In this document: positions 25,444 through 34,707 of the stretch, piece by piece | Numbering within the stretch: position 1 is the first letter of the stretch | Layout of the letters: each line of letters begins with the position of its first letter | Assembly: GCF_039537985.1 (NCBI RefSeq) | Contig: NZ_BAABBN010000007.1 | Location: 1,414,533 to 1,478,532 of the forward strand | DNA from: Litoribacillus peritrichatus | GTDB lineage: Bacteria; Pseudomonadota; Gammaproteobacteria; Pseudomonadales; Litoribrevibacteraceae | Reading direction: 5' to 3' | DNA: 64,000 nt | Made by a program: the position numbers and the translations under genes | Notes under the pieces: model-generated | What the model was told of the DNA's origin: nothing | Seen by the model: only the letters and a program-made list of their open reading frames with translations | The model's database searches: none

Positions 25444-27747
25444 ATGCCGCTGAGAGTTAAATTAGCATTGATCCTTATGCCGCTGGTGGTACTCCCGTTA
25501 ATTTTATTGGGAAAAATTTCTCTGGATCATTTACAGGAACAAATACACCAGGTCAGAGAGACTCAAATCAACTCGGTGATCAGTGAGGCTTCGACCTTAA
25601 TTAATCAACTTGAGAGAGAAGTTGAATACAAAATAGATTTCTTTATTCACGATACTCACTTTCAGAGTTATGTGGCGTCTCTGGACTTTAAAAAGAAACA
25701 CCAAACCAGTGCTGTACTGGATGCTCGGTTTAAGCGTGCCGCAGAAACATTTCCGAGTCTGAGTTATTTAGCGGTGTTTAATCACCGGGGTGAGCCGATT
25801 GCGATTTCTGACCCCTCTCAGGTCAATGAGTTACACCGTGATGTGCTGATCGAGCAACTGGCAGATAAAGACGGCATTCAATCCATGAACTTCTTTGATC
25901 CGGACTCCGGCCGATATTTTATATTGAAAGCTCAAAAAGTGACTCAACCCGCAACGGGTGAAGCGCTGTTTGTGATGTTTGGCGTCAGGTTGGATGAAGT
26001 CAGTCAAATATTAAAAGAAGTGGCGGTAACCTCTCAGTCCCATGTCATGCTATGCAGTTCTTCCGGTGAAGTGATTTTAAACGCCAATCATCAGATGCAT
26101 GCACACCCCGAAATTGATTGTTTGAACGCAATTAAAAATAAAAGTGTGTTGAAAACAGTTGATGATGTGAATCATCAGATTAAGGTCAGTCAGTTACGAC
26201 GTGATTTATGGCTGGCGGTGAGTGTCGATGATGAAGAAATAGCGATCTTGGGCCAGCAGCATGGTATTTTGTTGTTGGTGGTTGCCGGTCTTGTTTTAGT
26301 GGCCTCTTATGTTCTGATCTATTTGATCATGGACTACTTTATTGTTCGTCCAATCAGGGCCTTGAGTCAGGTAAGTGAGCATGTAGGTCAAGGCGAGTGG
26401 CACGTGAATTTACAGTACGAAGGTAAAGATGAAATTGCTACCTTGTATCAAAGCTTTCATACCATGGTGGCGAATATTCATGCTGCTTACCGAGAGGTGG
26501 AAGACAATAAAAAGAACCTGGAAACCAAAGTCTCCGAACGTACCCGCTCTTTGCAAGAATCTGCCTGGCAATTAGAACAAGCTAAGAAACAAGCCGAAAT
26601 TGCAAGCCGGGCAAAGTCGGACTTCCTGGCTAATATGAGTCATGAAATCAGAACGCCCTTGAACGGTATGTTGGGCATGGCTCAGATCTTGGAAGACACT
26701 CAGTTAACCAGTGAGCAAGCTAATTACGTCAATCAAATTAACGATTCAGGTCAGGGTTTGCTGTCACTGATCAACGACATTCTGGATTTATCGAAAATTG
26801 AAGCCGGTAAAATGGCTTTGCACCTGGAGTCGACCAACCTTGAAGTGGTGATTCAGCATGTGGTGAATCTTTTGCGTGGCTCGGCGATGGAAAAGAACAT
26901 AAAGCTCAATTATCAAATTGATGCGGCCATGCCTGAATTTGTTGAGGCCGATTCATTGAGAATACGGCAGGTTTTGATGAACCTGATTGGTAATGCCATT
27001 AAGTTTACTGAGTCTGGTCAGGTGAGCGTCATAGTTGAGTGTCTTGAAGTTGATCGGTCTTTAGAAATCACCAAGTTTAAAATTAAGGTGGTTGATACCG
27101 GGGTCGGGATTTCTCCACAGCAGTTGACCAGTATTTTTGATGCTTTCAGTCAGGCCGATACCTCTACAACCCGTCAATTCGGCGGAACCGGTCTGGGGCT
27201 TTCAATTACCAAGCGTTTGGTGGATATGATGCGAGGTACAGTGCACGTAGACAGTGTCTTGGGTGAAGGCTCCAGTTTTGAATTGTTATTTATCTGGCCG
27301 ATAGCACAACCGGCTAACATGACACCAAGTAAAATATATACCCGTCATTTGCAGAGCATTAAAGGTCAGATATTGCTGGTGGAAGATAACCCGGTGAATT
27401 CAAAAGTGGCTGAAACGATGCTTCTTAAGTGGGGGCATAAGGTTGATATCGCTTCCGATGGGGCGGAAGCTCTCGAAAAGCTGAAAAATCAACAATATGA
27501 TGCGGTGTTGATGGACGTCCAAATGCCAAAAATGAATGGTTACGAAGTCACCAAGCAATTCAGGTTATTTGAGCAGATCAATAATCTAAAAGAGACACCT
27601 GTGATTGCGATCACCGCCAATGCCCTGAAATACGACCAGGAGCGTTGCGAGATGGCAGGTATGAATGACTTCATTGCTAAGCCTGTCAAAAAAGACGAAC
27701 TCAGTAATAAGTTGCAACAATGGTTGAACGAGAGCGCAATAGCATAG
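25444..27747 (+). CDS. membrane hybrid histidine kinase
   Basis: The protein has 767 residues. An N-terminal transmembrane helix (about 7-24), a long periplasmic Cache-like sensor (about 30-270), a second helix (about 275-300), HAMP and coiled coil lead to HisKA with phosphoacceptor His400 (MSHEIRTP). The ATPase domain has NLIGNAIKFT, DTGVGIS and GGTGLGLSI. A C-terminal receiver carries Asp691 (LMDVQMPKMNG). The ligand is unknown, and no dedicated response regulator gene is adjacent, so an Hpt or output partner must lie elsewhere. No downstream gene is cotranscribed clearly; acs starts 131 bases later. Confidence 0.92.
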   Translation: MPLRVKLALILMPLVVLPLILLGKISLDHLQEQIHQVRETQINSVISEASTLINQLEREVEYKIDFFIHDTHFQSYVASLDFKKKHQTSAVLDARFKRAAETFPSLSYLAVFNHRGEPIAISDPSQVNELHRDVLIEQLADKDGIQSMNFFDPDSGRYFILKAQKVTQPATGEALFVMFGVRLDEVSQILKEVAVTSQSHVMLCSSSGEVILNANHQMHAHPEIDCLNAIKNKSVLKTVDDVNHQIKVSQLRRDLWLAVSVDDEEIAILGQQHGILLLVVAGLVLVASYVLIYLIMDYFIVRPIRALSQVSEHVGQGEWHVNLQYEGKDEIATLYQSFHTMVANIHAAYREVEDNKKNLETKVSERTRSLQESAWQLEQAKKQAEIASRAKSDFLANMSHEIRTPLNGMLGMAQILEDTQLTSEQANYVNQINDSGQGLLSLINDILDLSKIEAGKMALHLESTNLEVVIQHVVNLLRGSAMEKNIKLNYQIDAAMPEFVEADSLRIRQVLMNLIGNAIKFTESGQVSVIVECLEVDRSLEITKFKIKVVDTGVGISPQQLTSIFDAFSQADTSTTRQFGGTGLGLSITKRLVDMMRGTVHVDSVLGEGSSFELLFIWPIAQPANMTPSKIYTRHLQSIKGQILLVEDNPVNSKVAETMLLKWGHKVDIASDGAEALEKLKNQQYDAVLMDVQMPKMNGYEVTKQFRLFEQINNLKETPVIAITANALKYDQERCEMAGMNDFIAKPVKKDELSNKLQQWLNESAIA

Positions 27748-27878
27748 GAAATGGCCCTTATCTATTTCTATGCTAGGTAATCATTGGTCTTTTTGCGGTA
27801 TTTTTTTAAAAATTAAAAATAATAAGTAATGCGTCATGCTTTAAATAACAACAAAAATTTAAGACTCGGAAACTAACC

Positions 27879-29825
27879 ATGAGTGAAATTAAGACCTATC
27901 CGGTAAATGAATATTTTGCTGATCGAACACTATTGAATAACGATCAATATTTGGCGATGTATCAATCCTCCATTGATGATCCTGAAGCCTTCTGGGCTGA
28001 ACATGGTAAACGCATTGATTGGATGAAACCCTATTCAAAGATTAAAGACGTTTCTTATCGTCACGACGATGTGCACATTCGCTGGTTTGAAGATGGCACC
28101 CTCAATCCAACCATCAGTTGTCTTGATCGTCACCTGGCAGAACGCGGTGATCAAACGGCTATTATTTGGGAAGGTGATGAGCCCACGGACGATGCCACCG
28201 TCACTTATGCAGAGCTCCATGCCAAAGTCTGTCGTTTGGCCAATGCGTTGAAAGTGCAGGGAATTAAAAAAGGGGACGTTGTTACCATCTATATGCCGAT
28301 GGTGGTGGAGGCTGCCGTGGCTATGCTGGCCTGTTCTCGTATCGGTGCGATTCACTCTGTGATTTTTGGCGGCTTTTCTCCTGAGTCTATTGCCGGAAGG
28401 GTGGTTGACTGTCAGTCCAACTGCATCATTACCTCGGATGAAGGCGTTCGTGGCGGCAAGAAAATTCCATTAAAGGCGAACGTTGACGAAGCCTTGTCTA
28501 AAGCTGGCACTGATATTGTGAAAACGGTTGTGGTTCTGCAAAGAACAGGAGGTGAGATCGACTGGAACGAAGGGCGTGATGTTTGGTATCACCAGATTAC
28601 GGAATCCGCCTTGGCCGATTGCCCAGCGGAAGAAATGTCGGCCGAAGACCCATTATTTATCTTATATACTTCAGGCTCTACGGGTAAGCCAAAAGGGGTA
28701 ATGCATACCTGCGGTGGCTACTTGGTGTACGCCTCCATGACGCATCAGTATATTTTTGATTATCATCCGGGTGACATTTATTGGTGTACAGCGGATGTAG
28801 GCTGGATTACCGGCCACAGCTATATTGTTTATGGCCCGCTGGCCAATGGCGCGACCACTTTGATGTTTGAAGGTGTGCCTACTTATCCGGATGTGTCCCG
28901 CTGTTGGCAGGTGGTGGACAAACACAAAGTCAATATTTTCTACACCGCCCCGACCGCTATCCGTGCCTTGATGCAGGCCGGAGATGCGCCTGTGAAGCAA
29001 ACGTCGAGAGAGAGTTTACGTTTACTCGGCACCGTCGGCGAACCGATCAACCCGGAAGCTTGGGAGTGGTATTTTCATGTGGTGGGTGACGAGCGTTGTG
29101 CCATTGTGGATACCTGGTGGCAAACAGAAACAGGCGGCGTGTTAATTACCCCTTTACCTGGGGCGACGGATGTCAAACCCGGGTCGGCAACACGGCCATT
29201 CTTTGGTGTACAACCCGGCATTGTGGATAATGAAGGGAATCTTCTGGAAGGTGCCTGCGAAGGTAACCTGGTGATTAAAGACAGCTGGCCAGGGCAAATG
29301 CGGACGGTCTACGGAGATCATCAGCGATTCATTGATACTTATTTCTCGACTTATAAGGGCTATTATTTTTCTGGAGACGGGGCTCGCCGAGACGAGGATG
29401 GTTATTATTGGATTACCGGCCGTGTGGATGACGTTCTCAATGTCTCCGGTCACCGAATGGGAACAGCGGAAGTAGAAAGTGCTTTGGTGGCGCACCCTGC
29501 CACATCTGAAGCGGCGGTGGTTGGTTATCCTCATGATATCAAAGGTCAGGGGATTTACGCTTACGTGACACTGAAACAGGGCTACGAAACGTCGGATGAC
29601 TTGATCAATGAACTGAAGTCATTTGTTCGTTCTGAAATCGGTGGTCTTGCTGTGCCGGACATCATTCAGTGGGCACCTGTGGTGCCTAAAACCCGCTCAG
29701 GAAAAATTATGCGTCGTATTCTTCGTAAAATTGCCTGCAATGAGCTGGAAAACATGGGTGACACTTCCACGTTGGCGGACCCCTCGGTGGTTCAAGCTCT
29801 GATTGATGATCGCGTTAATAAATAA
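27879..29825 (+). CDS. acs: acetyl-CoA synthetase
   Basis: The 648-residue enzyme converts acetate, ATP and CoA to acetyl-CoA. It has YTSGSTGKPKGVMH (phosphate-binding motif), WWQTETGG and the C-terminal PKTRSGKIMRR with Lys609. Lys609 is the residue acetylated by Pat/YfiQ in enterobacteria and matches the numbering of E. coli Acs. Length and sequence are full and canonical. It appears monocistronic, ending at a hairpin shared with the converging dnaJ-like gene. Confidence 0.97.
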   Translation: MSEIKTYPVNEYFADRTLLNNDQYLAMYQSSIDDPEAFWAEHGKRIDWMKPYSKIKDVSYRHDDVHIRWFEDGTLNPTISCLDRHLAERGDQTAIIWEGDEPTDDATVTYAELHAKVCRLANALKVQGIKKGDVVTIYMPMVVEAAVAMLACSRIGAIHSVIFGGFSPESIAGRVVDCQSNCIITSDEGVRGGKKIPLKANVDEALSKAGTDIVKTVVVLQRTGGEIDWNEGRDVWYHQITESALADCPAEEMSAEDPLFILYTSGSTGKPKGVMHTCGGYLVYASMTHQYIFDYHPGDIYWCTADVGWITGHSYIVYGPLANGATTLMFEGVPTYPDVSRCWQVVDKHKVNIFYTAPTAIRALMQAGDAPVKQTSRESLRLLGTVGEPINPEAWEWYFHVVGDERCAIVDTWWQTETGGVLITPLPGATDVKPGSATRPFFGVQPGIVDNEGNLLEGACEGNLVIKDSWPGQMRTVYGDHQRFIDTYFSTYKGYYFSGDGARRDEDGYYWITGRVDDVLNVSGHRMGTAEVESALVAHPATSEAAVVGYPHDIKGQGIYAYVTLKQGYETSDDLINELKSFVRSEIGGLAVPDIIQWAPVVPKTRSGKIMRRILRKIACNELENMGDTSTLADPSVVQALIDDRVNK

Positions 29826-29854
29826 CCGACCTATCAAAACAGAACCTGCTAGAT

Positions 29855-29885
29855 AATAGAGCTAGGCCGGAAGGCCGGCTCTATT
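29855..29885. terminator. shared hairpin between acs and the dnaJ-like gene
   Basis: AATAGAGC (29855-29862) pairs with GCTCTATT (29878-29885), with an inner GGCC/GGCC helix around GGAA. It overlaps the stop codon of the converging minus-strand gene. The symmetric stem could end both transcripts, though U-tracts are poor. Confidence 0.55.
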
Positions 29886-30495
29886 GATACCGCCTCTGAG
29901 TGGACAGACGATCGTACGCCTGTTGAATCTGAATGAACTTTTCCGGATCGCCACCTTTGTCCGGATGATGCTGTTGAGATAAGTTCCGATATTGTTTTTT
30001 GATCGCTTTCATCGTGGTGGCCCCCTGAATTTCCAAGGTGCTGAGGTCTTCATCCCGAAAATCCATGACCAGCATCGTCTCCCAAAACGAATTCAAAAGC
30101 TGGTTGACGTCTTCCTCGGTTTGATTGAAATTGGCCCAATCCAGATAGTATTTTGCCAGAGCATCGTCGATGACCATGTCTTGAGTGGCGCGTACGGATT
30201 TTGAAAACTGCTGAATCTTTAAGGAAGAGATGACATAGTTGTGAGTCGTTGATTGTGCCTGTAGCTGGTAGAGGGCATTCATCACCACAAAATTGGTTTG
30301 AAACAGAGATACAGGCTCTCTTAGTGCCTGCTCATCCAATAAGCTATGCGGCGGGTGACTTAAACGTTTAATTAGATCGTACAGACTGATACCGCCGGGT
30401 TCACTTTCTAAAATCTGAACGATCGTCTCGGATACGGTGACGAATGCACTTTGATATTCAGAATACTGTTGTGATGCGGAAGCAGAGTTGGTCAT
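29881..30495 (-). CDS. DnaJ-related protein with C-terminal J domain
   Basis: The product has 204 residues from ATG 30495; a TTG five codons upstream is an alternative and neither has a strong ribosome site. The last 45 residues form a short J-domain with IKKQYRNLSQQHHPDK, including the HPD motif needed to stimulate Hsp70. The N-terminal 150 residues are helical and match the DNAJ-related domain type seen in Vibrio and other gammaproteobacteria. The J-domain at the C-terminus is unlike classic DnaJ. Likely role: a specialised DnaK co-chaperone with unknown client. Confidence 0.78.
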   Translation of the reverse strand: MTNSASASQQYSEYQSAFVTVSETIVQILESEPGGISLYDLIKRLSHPPHSLLDEQALREPVSLFQTNFVVMNALYQLQAQSTTHNYVISSLKIQQFSKSVRATQDMVIDDALAKYYLDWANFNQTEEDVNQLLNSFWETMLVMDFRDEDLSTLEIQGATTMKAIKKQYRNLSQQHHPDKGGDPEKFIQIQQAYDRLSTQRRYQ

Positions 30496-30651
30496 GTTCA
30501 ACAAAATCAATAATATAATTTAAGACACTTTATCATCATTCAAGGGAATTAGTTTACTTTTCAACCTGTTTTCGGTAAAACGCCCTTTGAAATTTTAAAC
30601 GTCATTTGAAGCTCAACTGGCGTCTTCCTTCCGATGTATCAAGAGGCCAAC

Positions 30652-31602
30652 ATGACTGCTGCTAATTCAACTGACCCTAAGGCTCGTTTGGAGTTAAACA
30701 AACTGCAAAAACGTTTGAGACGAGATGTGGGGAAAGCGATAGCAGACTTCAATATGATTGAAGAAGGTGATCGTGTGATGGTTTGTCTGTCAGGTGGTAA
30801 AGACAGCTACACCATGCTGGACATCCTGATGAACCTTCAACGAAGTGCGCCGGTTTCGTTTGAAATCATTGCCGTAAATCTGGATCAGAAACAGCCGGGC
30901 TTTCCCGAGCATGTGTTACCGAAATACCTGGATGAACTGGGCATTCGCTATCACATCATCAATAAAGACACCTACAGCATTGTTAAAGAGAAAGTGCCGG
31001 AAGGTAAAACTACCTGTGCGTTGTGCTCCCGTTTACGACGAGGAACGCTGTATGGTTTTGCTGAGCGAATTGGTGCAACCAAAATTGCGTTAGGTCACCA
31101 TCGGGACGATATTCTTGAAACCATGATGCTGAACATGTTTTATGGCGGTAAGATGAAAGGCATGCCGCCTAAACTGCTTTCAGACGATGGAAAGCACATT
31201 GTCATCAGACCCCTGTCGTATTGTCGTGAAAAAGACATTGAACGTTACTCAGGCATGAAAGACTTTCCTATCATTCCATGTAACTTATGCGGCTCTCAGG
31301 AGAACCTTCAGCGTCAGGCTGTTAAACAGATGCTTCAAACCTGGGATAAAGACTTCCCTGGACGTTTAGAAACGATGTTCAGTGCCATGCAGAACATCAC
31401 GCTTTCACATATGGTGGATGCGGATAAGTTTGATTTTAAAAATCTGGAGATCACGGGCCGCCCGGTGAAAGATGGCGACACTGCGTTTGATCCGCTTGAG
31501 TTCCCGACGATGGTTGAGGCCGATACATCGGCGTATTTAGAATCGGGCAGCTTGTTTAATGAACAGATGGGCCAAAAAATTGATATTGTGGAAGTGAAAT
31601 AA
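30652..31602 (+). CDS. ttcA: TtcA, tRNA 2-thiocytidine synthetase
   Basis: ATG 30652 with AAGAGG five bases upstream gives 316 residues; a 6-codon in-frame extension is unlikely. The PP-loop SGGKDS is at 47-52 and the iron-sulfur cysteines C122 and C125 (TTCALC) match E. coli positions, with further CNLC downstream. TtcA thiolates cytidine 32 in certain tRNAs. It precedes fabR by 57 bases, possibly in one transcript. Confidence 0.96.
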   Translation: MTAANSTDPKARLELNKLQKRLRRDVGKAIADFNMIEEGDRVMVCLSGGKDSYTMLDILMNLQRSAPVSFEIIAVNLDQKQPGFPEHVLPKYLDELGIRYHIINKDTYSIVKEKVPEGKTTCALCSRLRRGTLYGFAERIGATKIALGHHRDDILETMMLNMFYGGKMKGMPPKLLSDDGKHIVIRPLSYCREKDIERYSGMKDFPIIPCNLCGSQENLQRQAVKQMLQTWDKDFPGRLETMFSAMQNITLSHMVDADKFDFKNLEITGRPVKDGDTAFDPLEFPTMVEADTSAYLESGSLFNEQMGQKIDIVEVK

Positions 31603-31659
31603 TTTTAGTGCGTTAAAGTTATTTGGTTTCGTCAAAATTTACGCTTAATTGGAAGAATT

Positions 31660-32289
31660 ATGTCAATCCGCGCAGAGCAAAAGGAAAAAACACGTCGTGC
31701 CATTATGGAGGCTGCTTTAAAGCAGATCGGGCAGGATAAAGCGTTTTCAAACTTGAGTTTGAGAGAGGTAGCCAGAGAAGCCGGAATTGCTCCGACCTCT
31801 TTCTATCGGCACTTTCAGGATTTGGATGAGCTGGGGCTGGCGTTAGTTGATGAAGCTGGGTTGTCTCTCCGGCAACTGATGCGTAAGGCGCGGAAGCGCA
31901 TTGCTGAGAACGGTACTGCGATCAGAACATCGGTGGAAACCTTTATCGAGTTTTTAAACTCAAACCCCAATTTATTTCGTTTATTATTGCGTGAAAAAGC
32001 GGGCATCTCAGTTGAACTTCGTCGTGCTATTCAACGGGAAGTGGATCATTTTGAATCTGAGCTTGCTGAGCATCTCAGTGCTCAGGCCGTGGCCAGGGGC
32101 AAGACGCTTTATCGTCATGAAATGGTTGCCCATGCCATGGTGTCCTTGGTATTCAACCAAGGGGCGGATGTGGTGGATTTAAGTAAAGCTCAGAAAAAGG
32201 CGATTGGCGAGGACTTGATTTGTCAGTTGCGAATGATGATGTTGGGATCAGAGTTGATGTCGAAGAACACTTCGATGGCCAATAATTGA
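31660..32289 (+). CDS. fabR: FabR, TetR-type repressor of unsaturated fatty acid synthesis
   Basis: The 209-residue protein is close to E. coli FabR throughout: RAEQKEKTRRAIMEAA, SLREVAREAGIAPTSFYRHF and DELGLALVDEAGLSLRQLMR. FabR senses the balance of acyl-CoA/ACP species and represses fabA and fabB. No fab gene is adjacent. A strong terminator follows. Confidence 0.95.
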   Translation: MSIRAEQKEKTRRAIMEAALKQIGQDKAFSNLSLREVAREAGIAPTSFYRHFQDLDELGLALVDEAGLSLRQLMRKARKRIAENGTAIRTSVETFIEFLNSNPNLFRLLLREKAGISVELRRAIQREVDHFESELAEHLSAQAVARGKTLYRHEMVAHAMVSLVFNQGADVVDLSKAQKKAIGEDLICQLRMMMLGSELMSKNTSMANN

Positions 32290-32331
32290 TATTAATAAAG
32301 CACTAAGAGAGTGAATTTGGATTTCATTTAA

Positions 32332-32349
32332 TGCATTAATTTGGTGCTT
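32332..32349 (+). promoter_or_regulatory. NtrC-like site upstream of glnK
   Basis: TGCATTAATTTGGTGCTT resembles the NtrC consensus TGCACC-N5-GGTGCA with the same spacing. It lies about 120 bases before the predicted sigma54 start, within the usual activator range. It has mismatches in both halves. Confidence 0.45.
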
Positions 32350-32372
32350 GCTTTGTTTGTATGTATTTTTAT

Positions 32373-32394
32373 GGCGCACTTTGTGCGCCTTTTT
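32373..32394 (+). terminator. terminator of fabR
   Basis: GGCGCAC and GTGCGCC form a 7-bp perfect stem with a TTT loop, followed by TTTTT. It lies 84 bases after the fabR stop. Confidence 0.88.
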
Positions 32395-32442
32395 AATGCG
32401 TGTAATTTAATATTTTACTGATTTATGGTGGTTTTAAGAAGT

Positions 32443-32458
32443 TGGCCTTATTCTTGTA
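32443..32458 (+). promoter_or_regulatory. sigma54 promoter of glnK-amtB
   Basis: TGGCCTTATTCTTGTA fits the -24/-12 pattern with GG to G spacing of 12 and one deviation in the -12 element (TTGTA for TTGCA). Transcription would start near 32469, about 49 bases before glnK. Sigma54/NtrC control of glnK-amtB is well established in proteobacteria. Confidence 0.7.
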
Positions 32459-32517
32459 TGCGCTATTTTGAAGCATTTTAATAATAACTTAAGAATAGTG
32501 CACTCTATGGGGGAGGC

Positions 32518-32856
32518 ATGAAGTTAGTAACCGCAATTATCAAACCTTTTAAGGTTGATGATGTTAGAGACGCTTTGTCTGAAATTGGTGTTCAGGGCTT
32601 AACCGTTGAAGAGGTGAAAGGCTTTGGTCGTCAGAAAGGGCATACGGAATTATACCGTGGCGCAGAATACATTATCGACTTTGTTCCTAAAGCAAAAGTT
32701 CAAATCGCTGTTTCCGATGCGCAATCAGACGCCGTCATCGAAGCAATCATTGAGTCAACCAACACCAATAAGATTGGCGATGGCAAAATTTTCGTGGCCG
32801 AGCTTGAACGTGTGGTTCGAATTCGTACCGGGGAGCAGGATGATTCAGCGCTTTAA
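32518..32856 (+). CDS. glnK: GlnK, PII nitrogen signalling protein
   Basis: The 112-residue protein is a canonical PII trimer subunit: KLVTAIIKPFK at the start, the T-loop GHTELYRGAEY with uridylylated Tyr51, and KIGDGKIFV. It is called GlnK rather than GlnB because amtB follows directly. Under nitrogen sufficiency GlnK blocks the AmtB channel. A GGGGGAGG site precedes ATG 32518. Upstream are sigma54 and NtrC-like elements. Confidence 0.95.
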   Translation: MKLVTAIIKPFKVDDVRDALSEIGVQGLTVEEVKGFGRQKGHTELYRGAEYIIDFVPKAKVQIAVSDAQSDAVIEAIIESTNTNKIGDGKIFVAELERVVRIRTGEQDDSAL

Positions 32857-32904
32857 TTACTTATGCATTAAATTGGTGCGTAGTTGTTAAGGTGGTCAAT
32901 CGAA

Positions 32905-32952
32905 ATGGTTAAGAAAAGTATTGAAGTAGATGTTTTAGGGGAAGTACTTTGA
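32905..32952 (+). CDS. possible 15-codon leader ORF before amtB
   Basis: ATG 32905, with AAGGTGG about nine bases upstream, opens a 15-residue frame (MVKKSIEVDVLGEVL) whose TGA stop overlaps the TTG start of amtB (TTGA, 32949-32952). It looks like a device for translational coupling. The reality of the peptide is not established. Confidence 0.35.
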   Translation: MVKKSIEVDVLGEVL

Positions 32953-34247
32953 ATTTTATTAAGCAAGTTTTCGTTTTTATTTTGGCATTAATGCCTTCAG
33001 TGGTGATGGCCGATGAAGTCAACGGCGCAAATACTGCGTGGATTTTAACTGCTACGGCTTTGGTTCTGATGATGACTTTGCCTGGCTTGTCATTGTTTTA
33101 TGCGGGTTTGGTTCGTGTCAAAAACGTTCTTTCAGTATTGATGCAGTGCTTTGCCATTGCCTGTGTTGCTTCTTTGATCTGGATGATCGCTGGGTATTCT
33201 CTGGCTTTTACTGATGGCGGAGATTTGAATAGTGTCATTGGTGGTCTGGGTAATTTCTTTTTGGCCGGTGTGCAGGAAGAAACCGTATCCGGAGACATTC
33301 CTGAATCCGTGTTTGTTATGTTTCAGATGACCTTTGCGATCATCACACCGGCACTGATGGTTGGTGCCTTTGCGGAGCGTATGAAGTTCTCCGCGATGCT
33401 GTTGTTCAGTGCGGTTTGGTTGCTGTTGGTGTATGTACCGGTCACTCATTGGGTGTGGGGCGGCGGTTGGCTGCAAGAAATGGGCTTACTGGATTTTGCC
33501 GGTGGTACTGTTGTTCATATTACAGCGGGTGTTGGGGCATTGGTTGCCGCTATCGTACTGGGTAATCGTAACGGTTACGGTAAAACCGCCATGCCACCGC
33601 ATAATCTGACGATGACTGTGACCGGTGCCGGTATGCTTTGGGTCGGTTGGTTTGGGTTTAATGCCGGCAGTGCATTGGGTGCTAATGGTGATGCCGGTAT
33701 GGCGATGTTAGTAACGCATATTTCTGCTGCTTGTGGTTCGTTAGCTTGGATGACCATTGAGTGGATCAGACACGGTAAGCCGTCAGTATTGGGCATTGTT
33801 ACCGGTATGGTGGCCGGTCTAGGAACAATCACGCCTGCTTCAGGATTTGTAGGGCCTGGCGGCGCGGTCATCATTGGCTTTACTGCGGGCATCGTGTGTT
33901 ACTTCATGACGGCCTGGATTAAGAATGGTCTTAAGATTGACGATTCATTGGACGTATTTCCGGTTCATGGCGTAGGTGGCATTCTGGGTACTTTCCTTGC
34001 AGGTATATTTGCTTCGACTGAGTTAGGCGTGTTCAGTGGTCAAGGCTTCGCGGATGGTATTACTTCTATGGGTCAGCAAGTGGGTGTTCAGCTTGTGGGT
34101 ATCGTGGCTACGTTTGTGTATACCGCTGTGATTTCCTACATCTTACTTAAATTAATCGATGCGATGATTGGCCTTCGAGTAAATAAAGATATTGAAACCG
34201 AAGGTTTGGATATCAATGAGCACGATGAGCGTGGTTATATTATTTAA
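32949..34247 (+). CDS. amtB: AmtB ammonium transporter
   Basis: The 432-residue precursor has a cleavable signal (VVMA) followed by eleven transmembrane helices typical of Amt. The pore histidines are His190 (GGTVVHITAG) and His340 (FPVHGVGG), with the same separation as E. coli His168 and His318. The start codon is TTG with AGGGGAAG ahead. AmtB conducts ammonia into the cell and binds GlnK. It is cotranscribed with glnK and ends before a clear terminator. Confidence 0.96.
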   Translation: MNFIKQVFVFILALMPSVVMADEVNGANTAWILTATALVLMMTLPGLSLFYAGLVRVKNVLSVLMQCFAIACVASLIWMIAGYSLAFTDGGDLNSVIGGLGNFFLAGVQEETVSGDIPESVFVMFQMTFAIITPALMVGAFAERMKFSAMLLFSAVWLLLVYVPVTHWVWGGGWLQEMGLLDFAGGTVVHITAGVGALVAAIVLGNRNGYGKTAMPPHNLTMTVTGAGMLWVGWFGFNAGSALGANGDAGMAMLVTHISAACGSLAWMTIEWIRHGKPSVLGIVTGMVAGLGTITPASGFVGPGGAVIIGFTAGIVCYFMTAWIKNGLKIDDSLDVFPVHGVGGILGTFLAGIFASTELGVFSGQGFADGITSMGQQVGVQLVGIVATFVYTAVISYILLKLIDAMIGLRVNKDIETEGLDINEHDERGYII

Positions 34248-34295
34248 TCAGGTCAGTGCGTCAGGTTTCTGGCCTTAGACTTTAAGACCAATATT

Positions 34296-34324
34296 AAAAG
34301 CCTCTATGCAAATAGGGGCTTTTT
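34296..34324 (+). terminator. terminator of glnK-amtB
   Basis: AAAAGCCTCTAT pairs with ATAGGGGCTTTT (one G-T pair) around GCAA and is followed by a short T-run. Confidence 0.85.
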
Positions 34325-34416
34325 CTTTGGTATCTATTACAGCAGTATGGAAATCTCTGGTTAGGTATGGTTATATTCCCAAAAAATGATAATTATAAAA
34401 ATAAAGGAAGCTTCTA

Positions 34417-34698
34417 GTGTACAAGGTAGGAATAGCACTTTTATCTGTCAGTTTAAGTTGCTCAGTTGTTTCAAAAGAGCAGTCTGACTCAAAATTCATG
34501 TCAAAAATGGTTGAACTTTCGGAAACTGAAATGGAAGTCTATGACGCTCAATTTGGTTTTGAAGAAGAGCTGCAAGAGGACATTGATAGCCATTCCGAAG
34601 TGAGGTCGATCAAAACTAATTTTGATAATCAGCGTATCGTTCAGCAAATTCAACTTAAGCAAACGCATGTCTATGGAAATGGTTTAGACAGTCAGTAG
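34417..34698 (+). CDS. small exported protein, unknown
   Basis: This 93-residue product starts with GTG 34417 behind AAAGGAAG. A short hydrophobic leader (VGIALLSVSLSCSVVS) suggests a secretion signal or lipoprotein-like start, and the remainder is acidic and polar without cysteine. I recognise no family. The gene sits alone between the amtB terminator and the minus-strand argP, with a good ribosome site, so it is probably real. Confidence 0.55.
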   Translation: MYKVGIALLSVSLSCSVVSKEQSDSKFMSKMVELSETEMEVYDAQFGFEEELQEDIDSHSEVRSIKTNFDNQRIVQQIQLKQTHVYGNGLDSQ

Positions 34699-34707
34699 TT
34701 GATTGAC

